Of a stretch of 64,000 bases of DNA, positions 32,443 through 42,772 are shown piece after piece. The DNA is taken from the NCBI GenBank assembly GCA_030323885.1, contig CM059203.1:4898001-4962000 (forward strand). The letters run 5' to 3'. The notes beneath the pieces were generated by a model. It saw only the letters and a program-made list of their open reading frames with translations, was not told the DNA's origin and searched no databases. This DNA is from Branchipolynoe longqiensis. Taxonomy: Eukaryota; Annelida; Polychaeta; Phyllodocida; Polynoidae. The position numbers and the translations under genes were made by a program. Numbering within the stretch: position 1 is the stretch's first letter; every line of letters begins with the position of its first letter.

Positions 32443-33560
32443 GCCGGACGTGGTAGCCAATCGATAGAGCGCAGGCTTCCCTTGCAGAAGGTCTGGAGTT
32501 CTACTCTTGGTCGAGTCAAACCGATGACATATAGGATAGGGGAAAGACTGGTTAGGTCATTGTCGGGAGTTGGAATCCCAGTCGAGTCAAACCAACGACT
32601 TATAAAATTGATACTTGTCGTTACCTATCCTGGGACTTGGCATTAATAGGATAGGACAAAGACTGGTTAGCTGAGTGCCCGGATAATGTGACTGGGTGGG
32701 AAATCGGGTCATGGTGTTAGCAGCCTGGGCCTGTATGCAGGAGTCAGTGGTAGCGGCTTTTGGTGTTAGCGCGTATCACCGTGTAGCTATTACCGATGTC
32801 AGGAACTGTGTCAAGTGGTATGCAGGAGCGCGTAACAGTTGCATTATAGCTAAACGTGAAGTTATTTATAGATTTGGAAAATCCCTCCATTCGACAATAT
32901 GAATAACGCCCCCAATGTGGCGGCGGAGTTAATATTGGTTCGAATTTAGGGTTAATTTGATTAAATTTCACTTATGGCGTATGTAATTACGTTAAAAATG
33001 ACAGCATTTAATAGATTTGGCCCAAATATATTACCGCCGATGCGGCGGTGATGGCGGTGGCCAGGTTTATTTGACGCTGGACAGTATGGATATCGACGTC
33101 GCTGCGGTGGCGGCGATTTGTTTACTTTACATTCGTCGATTCGAAAATATTAATATCACCGCTGATCCGGCGGCAGCGTTAATATCGCTTCGAATTTAGA
33201 GTTAATTTGATCAAATTTCACTTATTGCGTATTTAATTCAGTTAAATATGATAGCATTGAATAGATTTGGTACCTATCACCGCCTGTAAACCTGCAATTT
33301 TTCAGGAGTAACATAACACCGGTTAAGCTTTTGGTGTTAGGCCTATCACCGACTCGTGCATACCACTTTTCCCTGCTACCCGGGAAATTCCCTCATACCA
33401 CCGTTTTGGCTCGCTACCACCGAATACGACCGACTCCTGCATACGCCCCCTGGTCTCCGAATGGGGCAACATTATAAAGTCATCATGACTATGCACTGTC
33501 ACCAGTCTGTTCCCATCCTGATATGACCTTAGATGTTGCCAGGATGTACAATTCCAACAA
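32443..33560 (+). mobile_element. SINE S1 split by a MITE
   Basis: Head and body occupy 32443-32728, the tail 33449-33560 (GGTCTCCGAATGGGGCAAC to AATTCCAACAAACAAC). The two parts meet at the position where other S1 copies read straight through from GCCTGG to TTTCCCAGTGGGG. The inserted 32729-33448 is therefore a later insertion. CCTGG at 32724-32728 and 33449-33453 may be its target duplication. The S1 body itself contains an internal duplication of the GAGTCAAACC segment. Confidence 0.75.
32729..33448. mobile_element. MITE M5, copy 1, inserted in SINE S1
   Basis: Ends are inverted: GCCTGTATGCAGGAGTC and GACTCCTGCATACGCC. The interior is rich in GGCGGCG words next to TTCGAATTTAGGGTTAATTT and is largely self-complementary. 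It shares interior sequence with copy 2 at 35219-35976. No transposase. Confidence 0.75.
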
Positions 33561-33828
33561 ACAACAACAAAAATCAGAGGGAGAAGGTAGTGGTGGAAAT
33601 CCTCTATTGTTTTTGTTGAGAACATGGAAAACAAAATGTTATACGTGGATGGATGATTGCCGAGGTAAGGCTGTTTTTGGTTGTAAAAAAGTTTATTCAT
33701 CAGAAAATACATTTGTTGTCAATGCCGAGACAATGGTTTTCTGGCCATTAACATTACATTGTAAATAGGTAGATCAGCGGGTACTTAGGTAGGACATATT
33801 AGTAGATTATGAAGGGGGGGTTAGTGTG

Positions 33829-34410
33829 TTAAGCCGTGTTCACACGGGCGATTTAATCCGCCTCATATAAAGCGCCTTGCCTAGTTCGCCTCACATTTGC
33901 CGTGTGAACGCGATGCTGAGGCGGATTAGGGCTGAATCGATTCATATGATTCGCTTTATATAAACCACCTCGCGAGGTAGTTTATATGAAGCGAACTAGC
34001 TTAGGTCGGCCCATCTCGCCCGTGTGAACGCAACCGACTTACTTGAGGTGGATTAAGCACCTCACACTATATAATATAATTTGGTCTATGAACCGGCTAG
34101 AGGTGCACAGATATTTTTTTCATCATTTATTTTTAGGTTTTCACTGCCCAGCAGAAGTTTTGACCGTTCCAAACCAATACGATTCAGTAAATACATATCT
34201 AGGTCGAACCCACACTCTCTCGTGCCCACCTCGACGAACCCAAAATGGCGCTGGTTAGTCTGGACTTGCTCATGCGCAGATATCCACTTTCGCCTTAAAC
34301 CGATTCAAAGCACTGACCGTGTGAACGCGAAACACTTTCAAACTAAATCGATTCATATGATTCGCCTTGCCTAAATTGCTTCATATTTTGTCCGTGTGAA
34401 CACGGCTTTA
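33829..34410. mobile_element. MITE M6, TTCACACGG termini
   Basis: Left TTAAGCCGTGTTCACACGG, right CCGTGTGAACACGGCTTTA. Inside, words such as TAGTTCGCCTCA, GTGTGAACGCG and TGATTCGC recur on both strands. Words are shared with the tandem pair at 58254-58776. Confidence 0.75.
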
Positions 34411-34613
34411 GTGGGTTAGCCATAATAAGTTCAGCGTTATGGGCTAAGATGGCGGGTCGCTGCAAAAACTGTGCTGCTATTACGGTATTGCTGAGGTAAG
34501 TAATTGAGTGAGGAGGGGTGGGGGAGGGGTGGAGGACAAAGAGGGAGGGGGGACGGGGGAGCAAGGCAGGGCACATGATCCACGCTAGGGTGCTTGTTCA
34601 AGGACCTGGCCAG

Positions 34614-35188
34614 TAAAGGCCCTGTCACATTACGGCGTATGGCGTTAGCGTATGCCGGTGTATGCGGTTTTTGACCCATACACCGTCATACGCCGTCATA
34701 CGCCGTCATGCGCTACGCAGGAGGTCCCAGCGGCATCTGAAGTGTATGCCCAGCATATGCCTAACCTATGCCTAACCTATGCCTAACCTATGCTTAACCT
34801 ACCCCTAGCCTATGGCGGCGTATTCAAAGCGTATCCCGACCTATGCGCAGCGTACTGTGATGAAGTTTGACGGTTGTGATTGACAAGTTCAGAGTACGCC
34901 CAACCTATGCCTAACCTATGTCAGCGTACGCATAGCGTACATTGAGCATATGAGCAGTGTATGAGCAGCGTATGAGCCATACGCCACCATACACCGACAA
35001 TTTTTTAGCATGCTGAAACAAAATTTGGACGGACGCACGTATGACGGCATATGACGGCATATGATGGCGTATGCTGGCATATGCGTAGTGTATGCATAGC
35101 GTATGCGAAGCGTATGATGGCGTATGACGGCGTATGGGTCAAAAACCCATACGCTAACGCCATACGCCGTAGTGTGACACCACTTTTA
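34614..35188. mobile_element. MITE M7, GCGTATG-word element, complete copy
   Basis: TIR of about 35 bp: left TAAAGGCCCTGTCACATTAC then GGCGTATGGCGTTAGCGTAT, right its complement ending GTAGTGTGACACCACTTTTA. The interior is a quasi-periodic run of GCGTATG, CCTAACCTATG and complements. No ORF. Confidence 0.8.
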
Positions 35189-35218
35189 CAGAATGTTGGG
35201 GGTACGCAAGAGACACCT

Positions 35219-35976
35219 GGGCCCGTATGCATGGAGCGGTGTTACCGAGTCAAAACGCGTTTAAGGAGGGATTTCTGGTTTAAGGCTGAAAAGTTTGTAT
35301 GCATGGAGCAGTGTTAGCCCTAACACCGAGCGTTTAAACTCGGAAATTCTAACTCTGCTCATAGCAGGTTTACAGCGGTGTTAGTGTTAGGTTAGTGTCA
35401 GCATGGAACCCAAATCTACTCAATGCTATCATATTTAACAGAATTACATACGCAATAAGTGAAATTTAAGCAAATTAACCCTAAAAACGAAGCGATATTA
35501 ATGCTGCCGCCGTAACGGCGGCGATATTAATGGTTATATTTTCGAATCGATGAAGCTACAGTAAACAAACCGCCGCCGCTGCCAGTATGGAAAGTGACGT
35601 CGATGCAGCGGCGGCGGCGATTTGTTTACTTTACGTTCGTCGATTCGAAAATATAACTATTAATATCGCCGCCGTTACGGCGGCAGCATTAATATCGCTT
35701 CGTTTTTAGGGTTAATTTGCTTAAATTTCACTTATTGCGTATGTAATTCTGTCAAATATGGTCGCATTGAATAGATTTGAGCCTAATATATGGCTACAAA
35801 CGCAGAGGGATTTCCCAAATCTATAAATAGATTCACGTTTAGCTAACTCAACCTGTGTAGGCCTCCATGCATACGGCGTGACATAGTTCTCGACGCCGCA
35901 GATAACCGGTGATACATACCCGGAGTTAGAGGTATAACACCACACGCCGCTAGCACCGCTCCATGCATACGGGCCC
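35219..35976. mobile_element. MITE M5, copy 2, with a long internal hairpin
   Basis: TIRs GGGCCCGTATGCATGGAGCG and CGCTCCATGCATACGGGCCC are perfect over at least 20 bp. Inside, 35412-35582 is the near-perfect reverse complement of 35605-35779, with a loop of about 22 bases. The arms carry AAGTGAAATTTAAGCAAATT, ATTAATATCGC-type and GCCGCCG words. It resembles copy 1 throughout its interior. Confidence 0.8.
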
Positions 35977-35994
35977 TGGCGGGTGTCAATCCAG

Positions 35995-36297
35995 TGTATG
36001 CCCAACCTATGCCGACGTACCCCTAACCTATGCGTAACCTATGCCGGTGTATGCATAGTGTACGCCTAGCATGTGAGCAGCGTATGATCCATACGCTGCC
36101 ATACGCTGACAATTTTGAGCAAGGAAACAGGCTTGTTGGAGGATCGGCGTATGACGGCGTAATATGGCGTATGACAGCGTATGCGTAATGTATGCATAGT
36201 GTATGGTGGCGTATACCAACGTATATGACGTAATGCGCTTACGCTCCTGTACGCTCCCGCAAAAAAACCTAATGTGACAGCCCCTTAAGATGCATTC
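35995..36297. mobile_element. MITE M7, 5'-incomplete copy
   Basis: Same GCGTATG-type interior as 34614-35188, ending AATGTGACAGCCCCTTAA. The left terminus is not seen; M5 copy 2 may have replaced or separated it. Confidence 0.6.
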
Positions 36298-36498
36298 TGA
36301 CCAGTGACTTAAAGCCTCGGGAGAAAGGTTCACTTCTAATTGCAGATGGTAGTTTGTTCCACATCTCACTCCATTTAAATTCACTTTGCGGTGGAGTTCT
36401 GCATTGTGTGACGTCATAGGACCGCAATGAGAACAGAGTGCATTTTGGGTGAGGCCCATTGAAACCCGCTGTTTCCGGTTGGTGAGAGGAGAGGTGGG

Positions 36499-37213
36499 GA
36501 TGGTTGGTTGTTGGTGTTTTAGATCCTGGCAACTTCTGAGGTTATAGCAGGATGGGGAGAGGTGTGGATGGTTGGTTGGTTGTTGGAGTTTTACGTCCTG
36601 GCAACATCTGAGGTTATATCAGGACGGGGACAGGTGGGGATGGTTGGTTGGTTGTTGGAGTTTTACGTCCTGGCAACATCTGAGGTCATATCAGGATGGG
36701 GAGAGGTGGGGATGGTTGGTTGTTGGCGTTTTACATCCTGGTAACTTCTGAGGTCATATCAGGACATGGAGAGGTGGGGATGGTTGGTTTGTTGTTGGTG
36801 CTTTATGTCCTGGCAACATCTGAGGTCATATCAGGACGGGGAGAGGTGGGGATGGTTGGTTGGTTGTTGGAGTTTTACATCCTGGCAACATCTGAGGTCA
36901 TATCAGGGCGGGGAGAGGTGGGGATGGTTGGTTGTTGTTGGTGTTTTACGTCCTGGCAACATCTGAGGTCATATCAGGACGGGGAGAGGTGGGGATGGTT
37001 GGTTGGTTGTTGGAGTTTTATGTCCTAGCAACATCTGAGGTCATATCAGGGCGGGGAGAGGTGGGGATAGTTGGTTGGTTGTTGGAGTTTTACGTCCTGG
37101 CAACTTCTGAGGTTATATCAGGATGGGGAGAGGTGGGGATAGTTGGTTGGTTGTTGGAATTTTACGTCCTGGCAACATCTGAGGTCATATCAGGGCGGGG
37201 AGAGGTGGGGATG
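36499..37213 (-). repeat. Satellite-like array of a 72-bp SINE S1 tail unit, about ten copies
   Basis: Each unit reads GGTTGGTTGTTGGAGTTTTA, then CGTCCTGGCAACATCTGAGG, then TCATATCAGGACGGGGAGAG, which is the reverse complement of the last part of SINE S1 plus a GAGGTGGGGAT spacer. Units differ by a few substitutions. The array is bounded on the right by the purine tract. It is not a CRISPR array: it has no variable spacers and is a eukaryotic SINE derivative. Confidence 0.85.
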
Positions 37214-38092
37214 ATGAATGTGAGAGAAAGAGGAGAAAGGAGTAAGGGAGGAGAGAAAGGGGAAAGGAGAGAGGGACGGGGAATGAGGGAGGAATGGAGA
37301 GGAGGAAGAGGGGAGAAACAAGGGAAAAGAGAATGTGTGGGGGAGGGAGGAGGGGCAGGACGTGGTTGGGGTGGTGTGATTAGAGAAGGGGGGGGTGAAG
37401 GGAGGGGGGGGGGGAGGAGGGACTGCCTGGGTGGGGGTGATAGGATTGTGAGAAGGGTGGGTGGGGGTGGAGGATGGAAGGGGAGTGGGAGGGATGGGTG
37501 GGGTGGTGTGATTGGAGAAAGGTGGGGGGGGGGTGAAGGAGGGGGGGAGTGTGAGGGGAGGGAGGGGAGGGGGAGGGGTTGGGTGGGGGTGGAAGATGGG
37601 GGGGGAGTGGGAGGGATGGTTGGGGTGGTATGTGATTGGAGAAGGGTGGGGGGGTGAAGGGAGGGGAGGTGTGAGGGGGGAGGGGAGGGGAGGGGAGGGG
37701 GAGGGGGTGTGGGGGGGGTGATAGGATGGGTTGGGGTGGATTGGAGAAGGGTGGGGTGATGGGAGTGGGGAAGGTGAGGGGGAGGGGAGGGGAGGGGGAG
37801 GGGGTGGGTGGGGTGGAGGATGGAGGGGGAGTGGGAGGGATGGTTGGGGTGGTGTGATTGGAGAAGGGTGGGGGTGAAGGGAGGGGGGAGGTGAGGGGGG
37901 AGGGGAGGGGGAGGGGGTGGGGCTGGGTGGGGGTGATAGGATTGGAGAAGGGTGGGTGGGGGTGGAGGATGGAGGGGGAGTGGGAGGGATGGTTGGGGTG
38001 GTGTGATTGGAGAAAGGTTGTGGGGGTGAATAGGAGGGGGCGGGAGGGAGAAGGGCGAGGGAGGGGATGGGGAGGGGGGAGGAGCTATGGGG
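37214..38092. repeat. Polypurine (G/A) tract
   Basis: G-rich, with GGGAGGGG and GGGTGGGGGTG words. Larger units containing GGTTGGGGTGGTGTGATTGG recur about every 130-200 bases. The plus strand is strongly quadruplex-prone. The 314-codon minus-strand frame of Ser/Pro/His is a composition artefact. Confidence 0.9.
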
Positions 38093-38429
38093 CCCTGTGA
38101 ATGGCGGGAACTGCTGAGTGAAAGCAGACGACATTGTTGAATGGACTCCTATGGAAAAGCAGATGAAAGCCCAGCTGGAACTCGAGGGCGCGTTCAGTAA
38201 AATGGCGGGAAATTCAGCCTAACAATCGCGGGAAGTGTGTTGAAATTAATGGGCCATTGAATAATGAATTGATAGCGACTGAGGATTCTTTTTTAAATCC
38301 AATAATTCCCTCCCACAGAACTGACTTTTACAAGGACCTGATGCTGTTTATGAAAGATCTCCGCGATTTTGCGGATTTCCGCGATTTTTGATATTTACCA
38401 ATAAACGTTAAACAAAATATAGTAAGTAT

Positions 38430-38725
38430 AATTTATTATGCATATATAAAAGGGGCGGAGCTCTGTCCTAATAATTATGATTTTTATTACTATTATTCTT
38501 CTCGATTATTATTATCCTATCTCTGACTTGCCCGTATTTGCCCCGGTCTTGCCTATGTCAGCACCACCACTGGGCGTTTCCGGGCAGTCAGTCTCTTCCT
38601 CGCTTTGAAACTTTTACCCCTAAGCCTGTATTATGCTTAGCCATGACGCAAATAAAGTGTCCTACCCATCACCTCCTTGTCTCTCTCCTTTTCTTGTAGC
38701 CCAACTTTATATATAATATATGACA
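38430..38725 (+). mobile_element. Candidate solo terminal repeat of a retroelement
   Basis: TATATAAAAGGGGCGGAGC (38442-38460) is a TATA-box promoter; CAAATAAAGTG (38649-38659) is a poly(A) signal about 200 bases on. The segment ends in AT-rich TATATATAATATATGAC. A related segment at 47581-47945 has the same order with ATATAAAGGGGTGGAGC and CAATAAATC. I infer one retroelement family, but borders are not proven. 38093-38429 holds nothing I recognise. Confidence 0.4.
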
Positions 38726-39655
38726 GCAATTGAATTGTTTTAATCCTGTTCTATGACCTTAGATGTTGCTAGAACATCAAACTCAAACAAGAAACGGTTA
38801 GACATGGGCGATAATATAGTCACAACAAGGACAGTTGAAACCTGACTTCAGGCATTTTTTCGCGATTCCCTGACAATGTTTGTTTGTTGTTTTACGTCCT
38901 AGCAACATCTAAGGTTATATCAGGATGGGGCCCTGGCAATGCTAATCCTATGGGGGGAAATCCGCGTTTTCGCTGAAATTCAACTTAGTCGCCTTGGGTT
39001 TGGTCTGATTTCCGCATTTTTTTTGTCGGAGACCACTTTCATCCCTGCTGTTAAAAGCGAAAAGGACTTGCGGCATTGTCTGTCAAAATGACCATGGCGC
39101 TTTATAGGGTTGACAGCACTGCTTGATTCATGCTTCGCTACATGTCACTGAAAGTAAAGATTGGCCACAATGCTTGTATTGTGTTTGATTCGAAGGGAAC
39201 GACTCCCCGCCACCACACCTGAGCTGCTCACGGCACCAATGTTTTCACACCCTGCGTCTCTCCCCACCATATAAGGGGACGGGCCGCTTCCCATCAGCAC
39301 TTCACAGCGAGCTGACACAGCGACCAAACCAGACCTGTCTGTTCTCCCGTTCTGTGGTTTGTACTACCTCATATTTTTTTTTTTTTTTTTTTATTGAGGC
39401 TGTATTTATACTGTCCATAGCATGTAAGCCCAGGTTTCCAGGCTTGTTTTCAATGCTGGCCAGCTGTAGTGTTGGTGTTGTCTTACCAAGCAGTAGCTGC
39501 CGATAAGTTATTTGATTGTCTGCATTTCAGTAGCAGATAGATCTGTAGTATTTTTTTTTTTTTATTTAGGTGTAAGGTTCATATAGGTTTTAAACAAATT
39601 TAATCAGTGAATAATACTATCATTTGGAAGTTTATTTAGCTTGACCAGAAACTAT
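38726..39655. other. Mostly unassigned DNA with SINE S1 tail scraps
   Basis: S1 tail fragments lie at about 38740-38800 and, reversed, 38877-38935. A TATA-like ACCATATAAGGGG (39268-39280) sits upstream of a stretch that could be another retroelement end or a promoter. Poly-T runs lie at 39374-39392 and 39551-39563. Confidence 0.4.
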
Positions 39656-40333
39656 ATGATTGTGAGTTTACAAAATTCATGAGTGTCCATTGACACAAAA
39701 TTGATTGTATGTGTAGTGGTCTGCACTGACCTCTCAGGCAAGTAACCACATAGACAGGTGGGCATGGGGAGTGTATTGATATCAGGGAGCCTAGGTGGTG
39801 TAATGGTTAGCACACCGGCCCGGAATGCAAAGAGATGTGGGTTCGAGTCCCGCTCTAGGCGCAGTATTTCCCATTTTCATCACCCCCACGACACTGGTTG
39901 CCATGATCAGGATCCTGTACAAGCTTTGCGCTGTATGGTTGTTGAACCTACCCTGTGTATGTATGTGTTAGTGCATTGCCTGTATGTATGTAATTGTAAG
40001 CATTACAAGACTTACAATTCCAGGGGGACGAGTGTAGTGGTCTGCACTGACCTCTCAGGCAAGTAACCACATAGACAGGTGGGCGTGGGGAGTGTATTGA
40101 TATCAGGGAGCCTAGGTGGTGTAATGGTTAGCATTACACCACCTAGGTATGCAAAGAGATGTGGGTTCGAGTCCCGCTCTAGGCGCAGTATTTCCCATTT
40201 TCATCACCCCCATGACATATGCTTTTACATGTAAAAGCGAGGTTTTGAACAAAAACAAACATTTCTCGCCGTGAATATGGCCTATGATGCCAACACGGCG
40301 TAAAGCAACCACCAATCAATCAATCAATCAATC
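39656..40333 (+). mobile_element. SINE S2, head-to-tail dimer with LINE-type tail
   Basis: A LINE 3'UTR scrap (39656-39711) is followed by two S2 units starting at 39712 and 40033, a 321-bp period. Each has the tRNA-like head (A box GGTGTAATGGTTAGCAC, B box GGGTTCGAGTCC). The second lacks a few bases inside the anticodon region (the A box is followed by a repeat of ACACCACCTAGGT). The dimer ends with TCGCCGTGAATATGGCC and ACCACC(AATC)n, the tail shared with the LINE at 4468-5440. Confidence 0.8.
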
Positions 40334-40355
40334 TTCCGTTCTGTAACTGGAGGAG

Positions 40356-40560
40356 TGGGACATAGCTCAGGCGGTAGAGTGTTCACCTGTGAATGTGTGG
40401 GTCATCCGATCGATGCTGGACCCATTTGCAGTTTCGGCTATTTTCCATGGGAATCTGAATGGGGCTGAGGTGATTGGGGGTGGGCGGGCGGGCGAAAGTT
40501 TGTTTTATTTAACGATCCCTCTAGAGCGCATTGATTTTTATTAGGGAGTTATGCGCAACA
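40356..40560 (+). mobile_element. SINE S4 head and LINE/SINE scrap (mollusc-type)
   Basis: GTGGGACATAGCTCAGGCGG has a perfect tRNA A box and is followed by GGTCATCCGATCG. Then comes TTTGTTTTATTTAACGATCC with CTCTAGAGCGCATTGA, a sequence I associate with molluscan interspersed repeats. The full S4 copy is at 54607-54950. Confidence 0.6.
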
Positions 40561-40980
40561 AAAATGAACTTAGAGTGAAGGAAATTTCAACCTGTATAAG
40601 CAATTATTGGATGGAAACAGGATGTGATCAATGGGTAATTCTCATGGAGCATGCGCACTCGGCTGAAATCTGGGTTTCCGGTGAACGCTGGAGATGAGTC
40701 CAGAGTTTGAATGGGAATGTTAATATTTAATGCAATGATTATAGAACACTCTTATAGATAAATAACGGAGGAGGAAATTACTTGTTGCAAGCTGTTGCAT
40801 TTTTTTAAAGTTGGAGTTAGCTTAACTTTTTTTAAATCGCAACGCTGCTGGCCAGAATCCTGGCAAAGCAGACTCCAGGCTCATTGCAGGTGTGCCCGCG
40901 GGTTTCTCGCGCTTACAGTCTGGGTGTGCCTGAATGCACCTGCAATCGGGTAGCACTGTTTTTTTTGGGGGCGGGGTGGT

Positions 40981-41293
40981 TTTCTTGAAGATTTATGCTG
41001 TTCATGGATAAGTCTGAATAGACTTGTTTTCACCATTAGACAGTTTGTCGATAGAAATCCTGAGCCTACACTTTTACCAACCCAAGAGATTTTTAACCTC
41101 CACACCACATAGAACTTAGAGTTCTGTCTGGGACATTTTGCCTTTGATGACGCTGTAAGTTATACACAGCGGTGGAAATCCAAAATCGCAGAGGTGGGGC
41201 AGAGGGAATTGAACCACTGATCTTCAGATTAGGAGTCTGACCTAGAAAAAAGTCATACACTCTAACCACTCGACCACAGAGGATACCACTCGT
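40981..41293 (-). mobile_element. SINE S3, minus copy
   Basis: Read on the minus strand: GTGGTCGAGTGGTTAGAGTG (A box) and CAGTGGTTCAATTCCC (B box), then CACCGCTGTGTATAACTTAC and a tail ending CATAAATCTTCAAG. It contains an extra ACTTTTTTCTAGGTC in the anticodon arm, shared with the copy at 56878. Confidence 0.75.
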
Positions 41294-41517
41294 GCTTCTG
41301 ATGTGATCTACAAATTACCAGGAAAACATAATCTAGAAAAGCAATTCAAAGCAATTCAAGTACAGGTGCAGGAGGGATGTCAGCGCGTGGAACGTGTGGG
41401 TGTTCCAGGAGGCTCCTGTGCTTAAAGGGTTAACAATGATTCTTTTTTGGGGGGGGTACATTAGTTGTTTAAGCAGGGGAAATTTCAGTCGCAGACGACT
41501 GGTCTTCCTCATTCCAC

Positions 41518-41672
41518 TGCTCCTTGCCCTATCCTAGTAATGCTGAGCGCCTGGCTAGGAAGCGACAAGTATAAATTTTTAAGTCATTGGTTTGACTCAA
41601 CCACGATTTGTACCCACGATCTACCAACTCGGGAGATGGATGCTCTAACTCATTCGGCCATCCCGTCTGGTT
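41518..41672 (-). mobile_element. SINE S1 head fragment, minus
   Basis: Covers the body from TCCTTGCCCTATCCTAGTAA to the tRNA head (GGCCATCCCGTCTGG). The intervals 41294-41517 and 41673-42102 hold no recognised feature; the 96-codon frame at 41761 resembles nothing I know. Confidence 0.7.
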
Positions 41673-42102
41673 AATTAGTCTTATTGGGTGTTCTAAGATT
41701 GCGTGCTGGACTGTGAAGTTTATTGATGTGTGAAGGGAATTAATTGTCGAAAGTGACAAATTGGAGAACCGCACCCATCTAAGCACTACACAGAAGTTTG
41801 GCAAGGAAATAAGAAGTAAAGGCACTCTCCGTCAATCAACCCCAACACAAAATGCGCTCAAACATCTACAGATACTAAATAATCACCATGTGCTACTGTG
41901 TGAGAAACAAAAAACATCTTATCACCTCCTACTGTGTGATAAGATTAAACCACTACTACAACTGGCCAGCATTGAAAACAAGCCCGAGCACTCAAGCTTA
42001 CATGCTATGGAGAGTATAAACACGGCATCAAACAACAACAACAAAAACTAAAAATCTAAATATATAACAATGCCAAAGCAACCACTAGCTTGTTTTCTGC
42101 AG

Positions 42103-42340
42103 TTTGTTTGTTTGTTGGGGTTTTATGTGATAGTGACATCTAAGGTGATATCTGGACGGGTACCGATTTTGACAGTGCGCACTCATGGCGACTGTATAGT
42201 GCTGCCCCACTGGGAGACAGGGTTGCCACCACCATGACCCAATATCCCAGTCAGGCACATTATCCTAATACTAAGCTAACCAGTCCTTGTTCTATCCTAG
42301 TAATGCCGTGCGCCAGGCTAGGTAGCGACAAGTATCAATT
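42103..42340 (-). mobile_element. SINE S1 tail and body, minus
   Basis: From GTTTGTTTGTTGGGGTTTTA to GGTAGCGACAAGTATCAATT; the head is absent. A (TA)n-rich stretch (42425-42474) follows and borders the first Ngaro-type element. Confidence 0.7.
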
Positions 42341-42474
42341 AGCGGGTGGGGGTGGGGGTGGGGTTGGGGGGTCCCGGCATGCACCGCTCCACCCACTGCG
42401 CGGGGCTTGACACTCCACTCACTGTATATATATATATGTGTATATATACATATATATGTGAGATATAACGTATT

Positions 42475-42741
42475 ATGTGTGGTATAAAACCTTATACAAA
42501 TATTATTGTGATGGAACCTTCCTTTCTATGTGTCTGGCGGGGGGGGGATTCGAACCTCCTACCCCCACGCTCACGGGGAGGCCGGTGGCAAGTCTAGCCT
42601 CCCCCATCAGGCGTTCCGTCCCTCCAGCTCCTGCGGGGGGGCGGGGGCAAGTCTACTCACTAAGGAGGCAGGCGCATGCGCGGCCGCCCTCCCCCAACGG
42701 GAAGTCCTGTGTTCTGCCCATTTGAATCCGATTTCTAGCTT
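42475..42741 (+). repeat. Split direct repeat A1 of Ngaro-type element 1
   Basis: 267 bases starting ATGTGTGGTATAAAACC, which includes a TATA-like box and probably the promoter. Matches A2 at 47144-47411 except for a few substitutions and short G-run length changes. On the minus strand AGGAGGTTCGAATCCCCC resembles a tRNA T arm. Confidence 0.85.
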
Positions 42742-42772
42742 GTGGCTGACGTACCTGCATGTGTCCGACAAA

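Noticed and set aside
37190..38134. 314-codon minus-strand Pro/Ser/His frame
   Set aside because: Composition artefact of the G-rich tract.
41761..42051. 96-codon frame
   Set aside because: No recognised motif or splice context; ends in a low-complexity Asn run.
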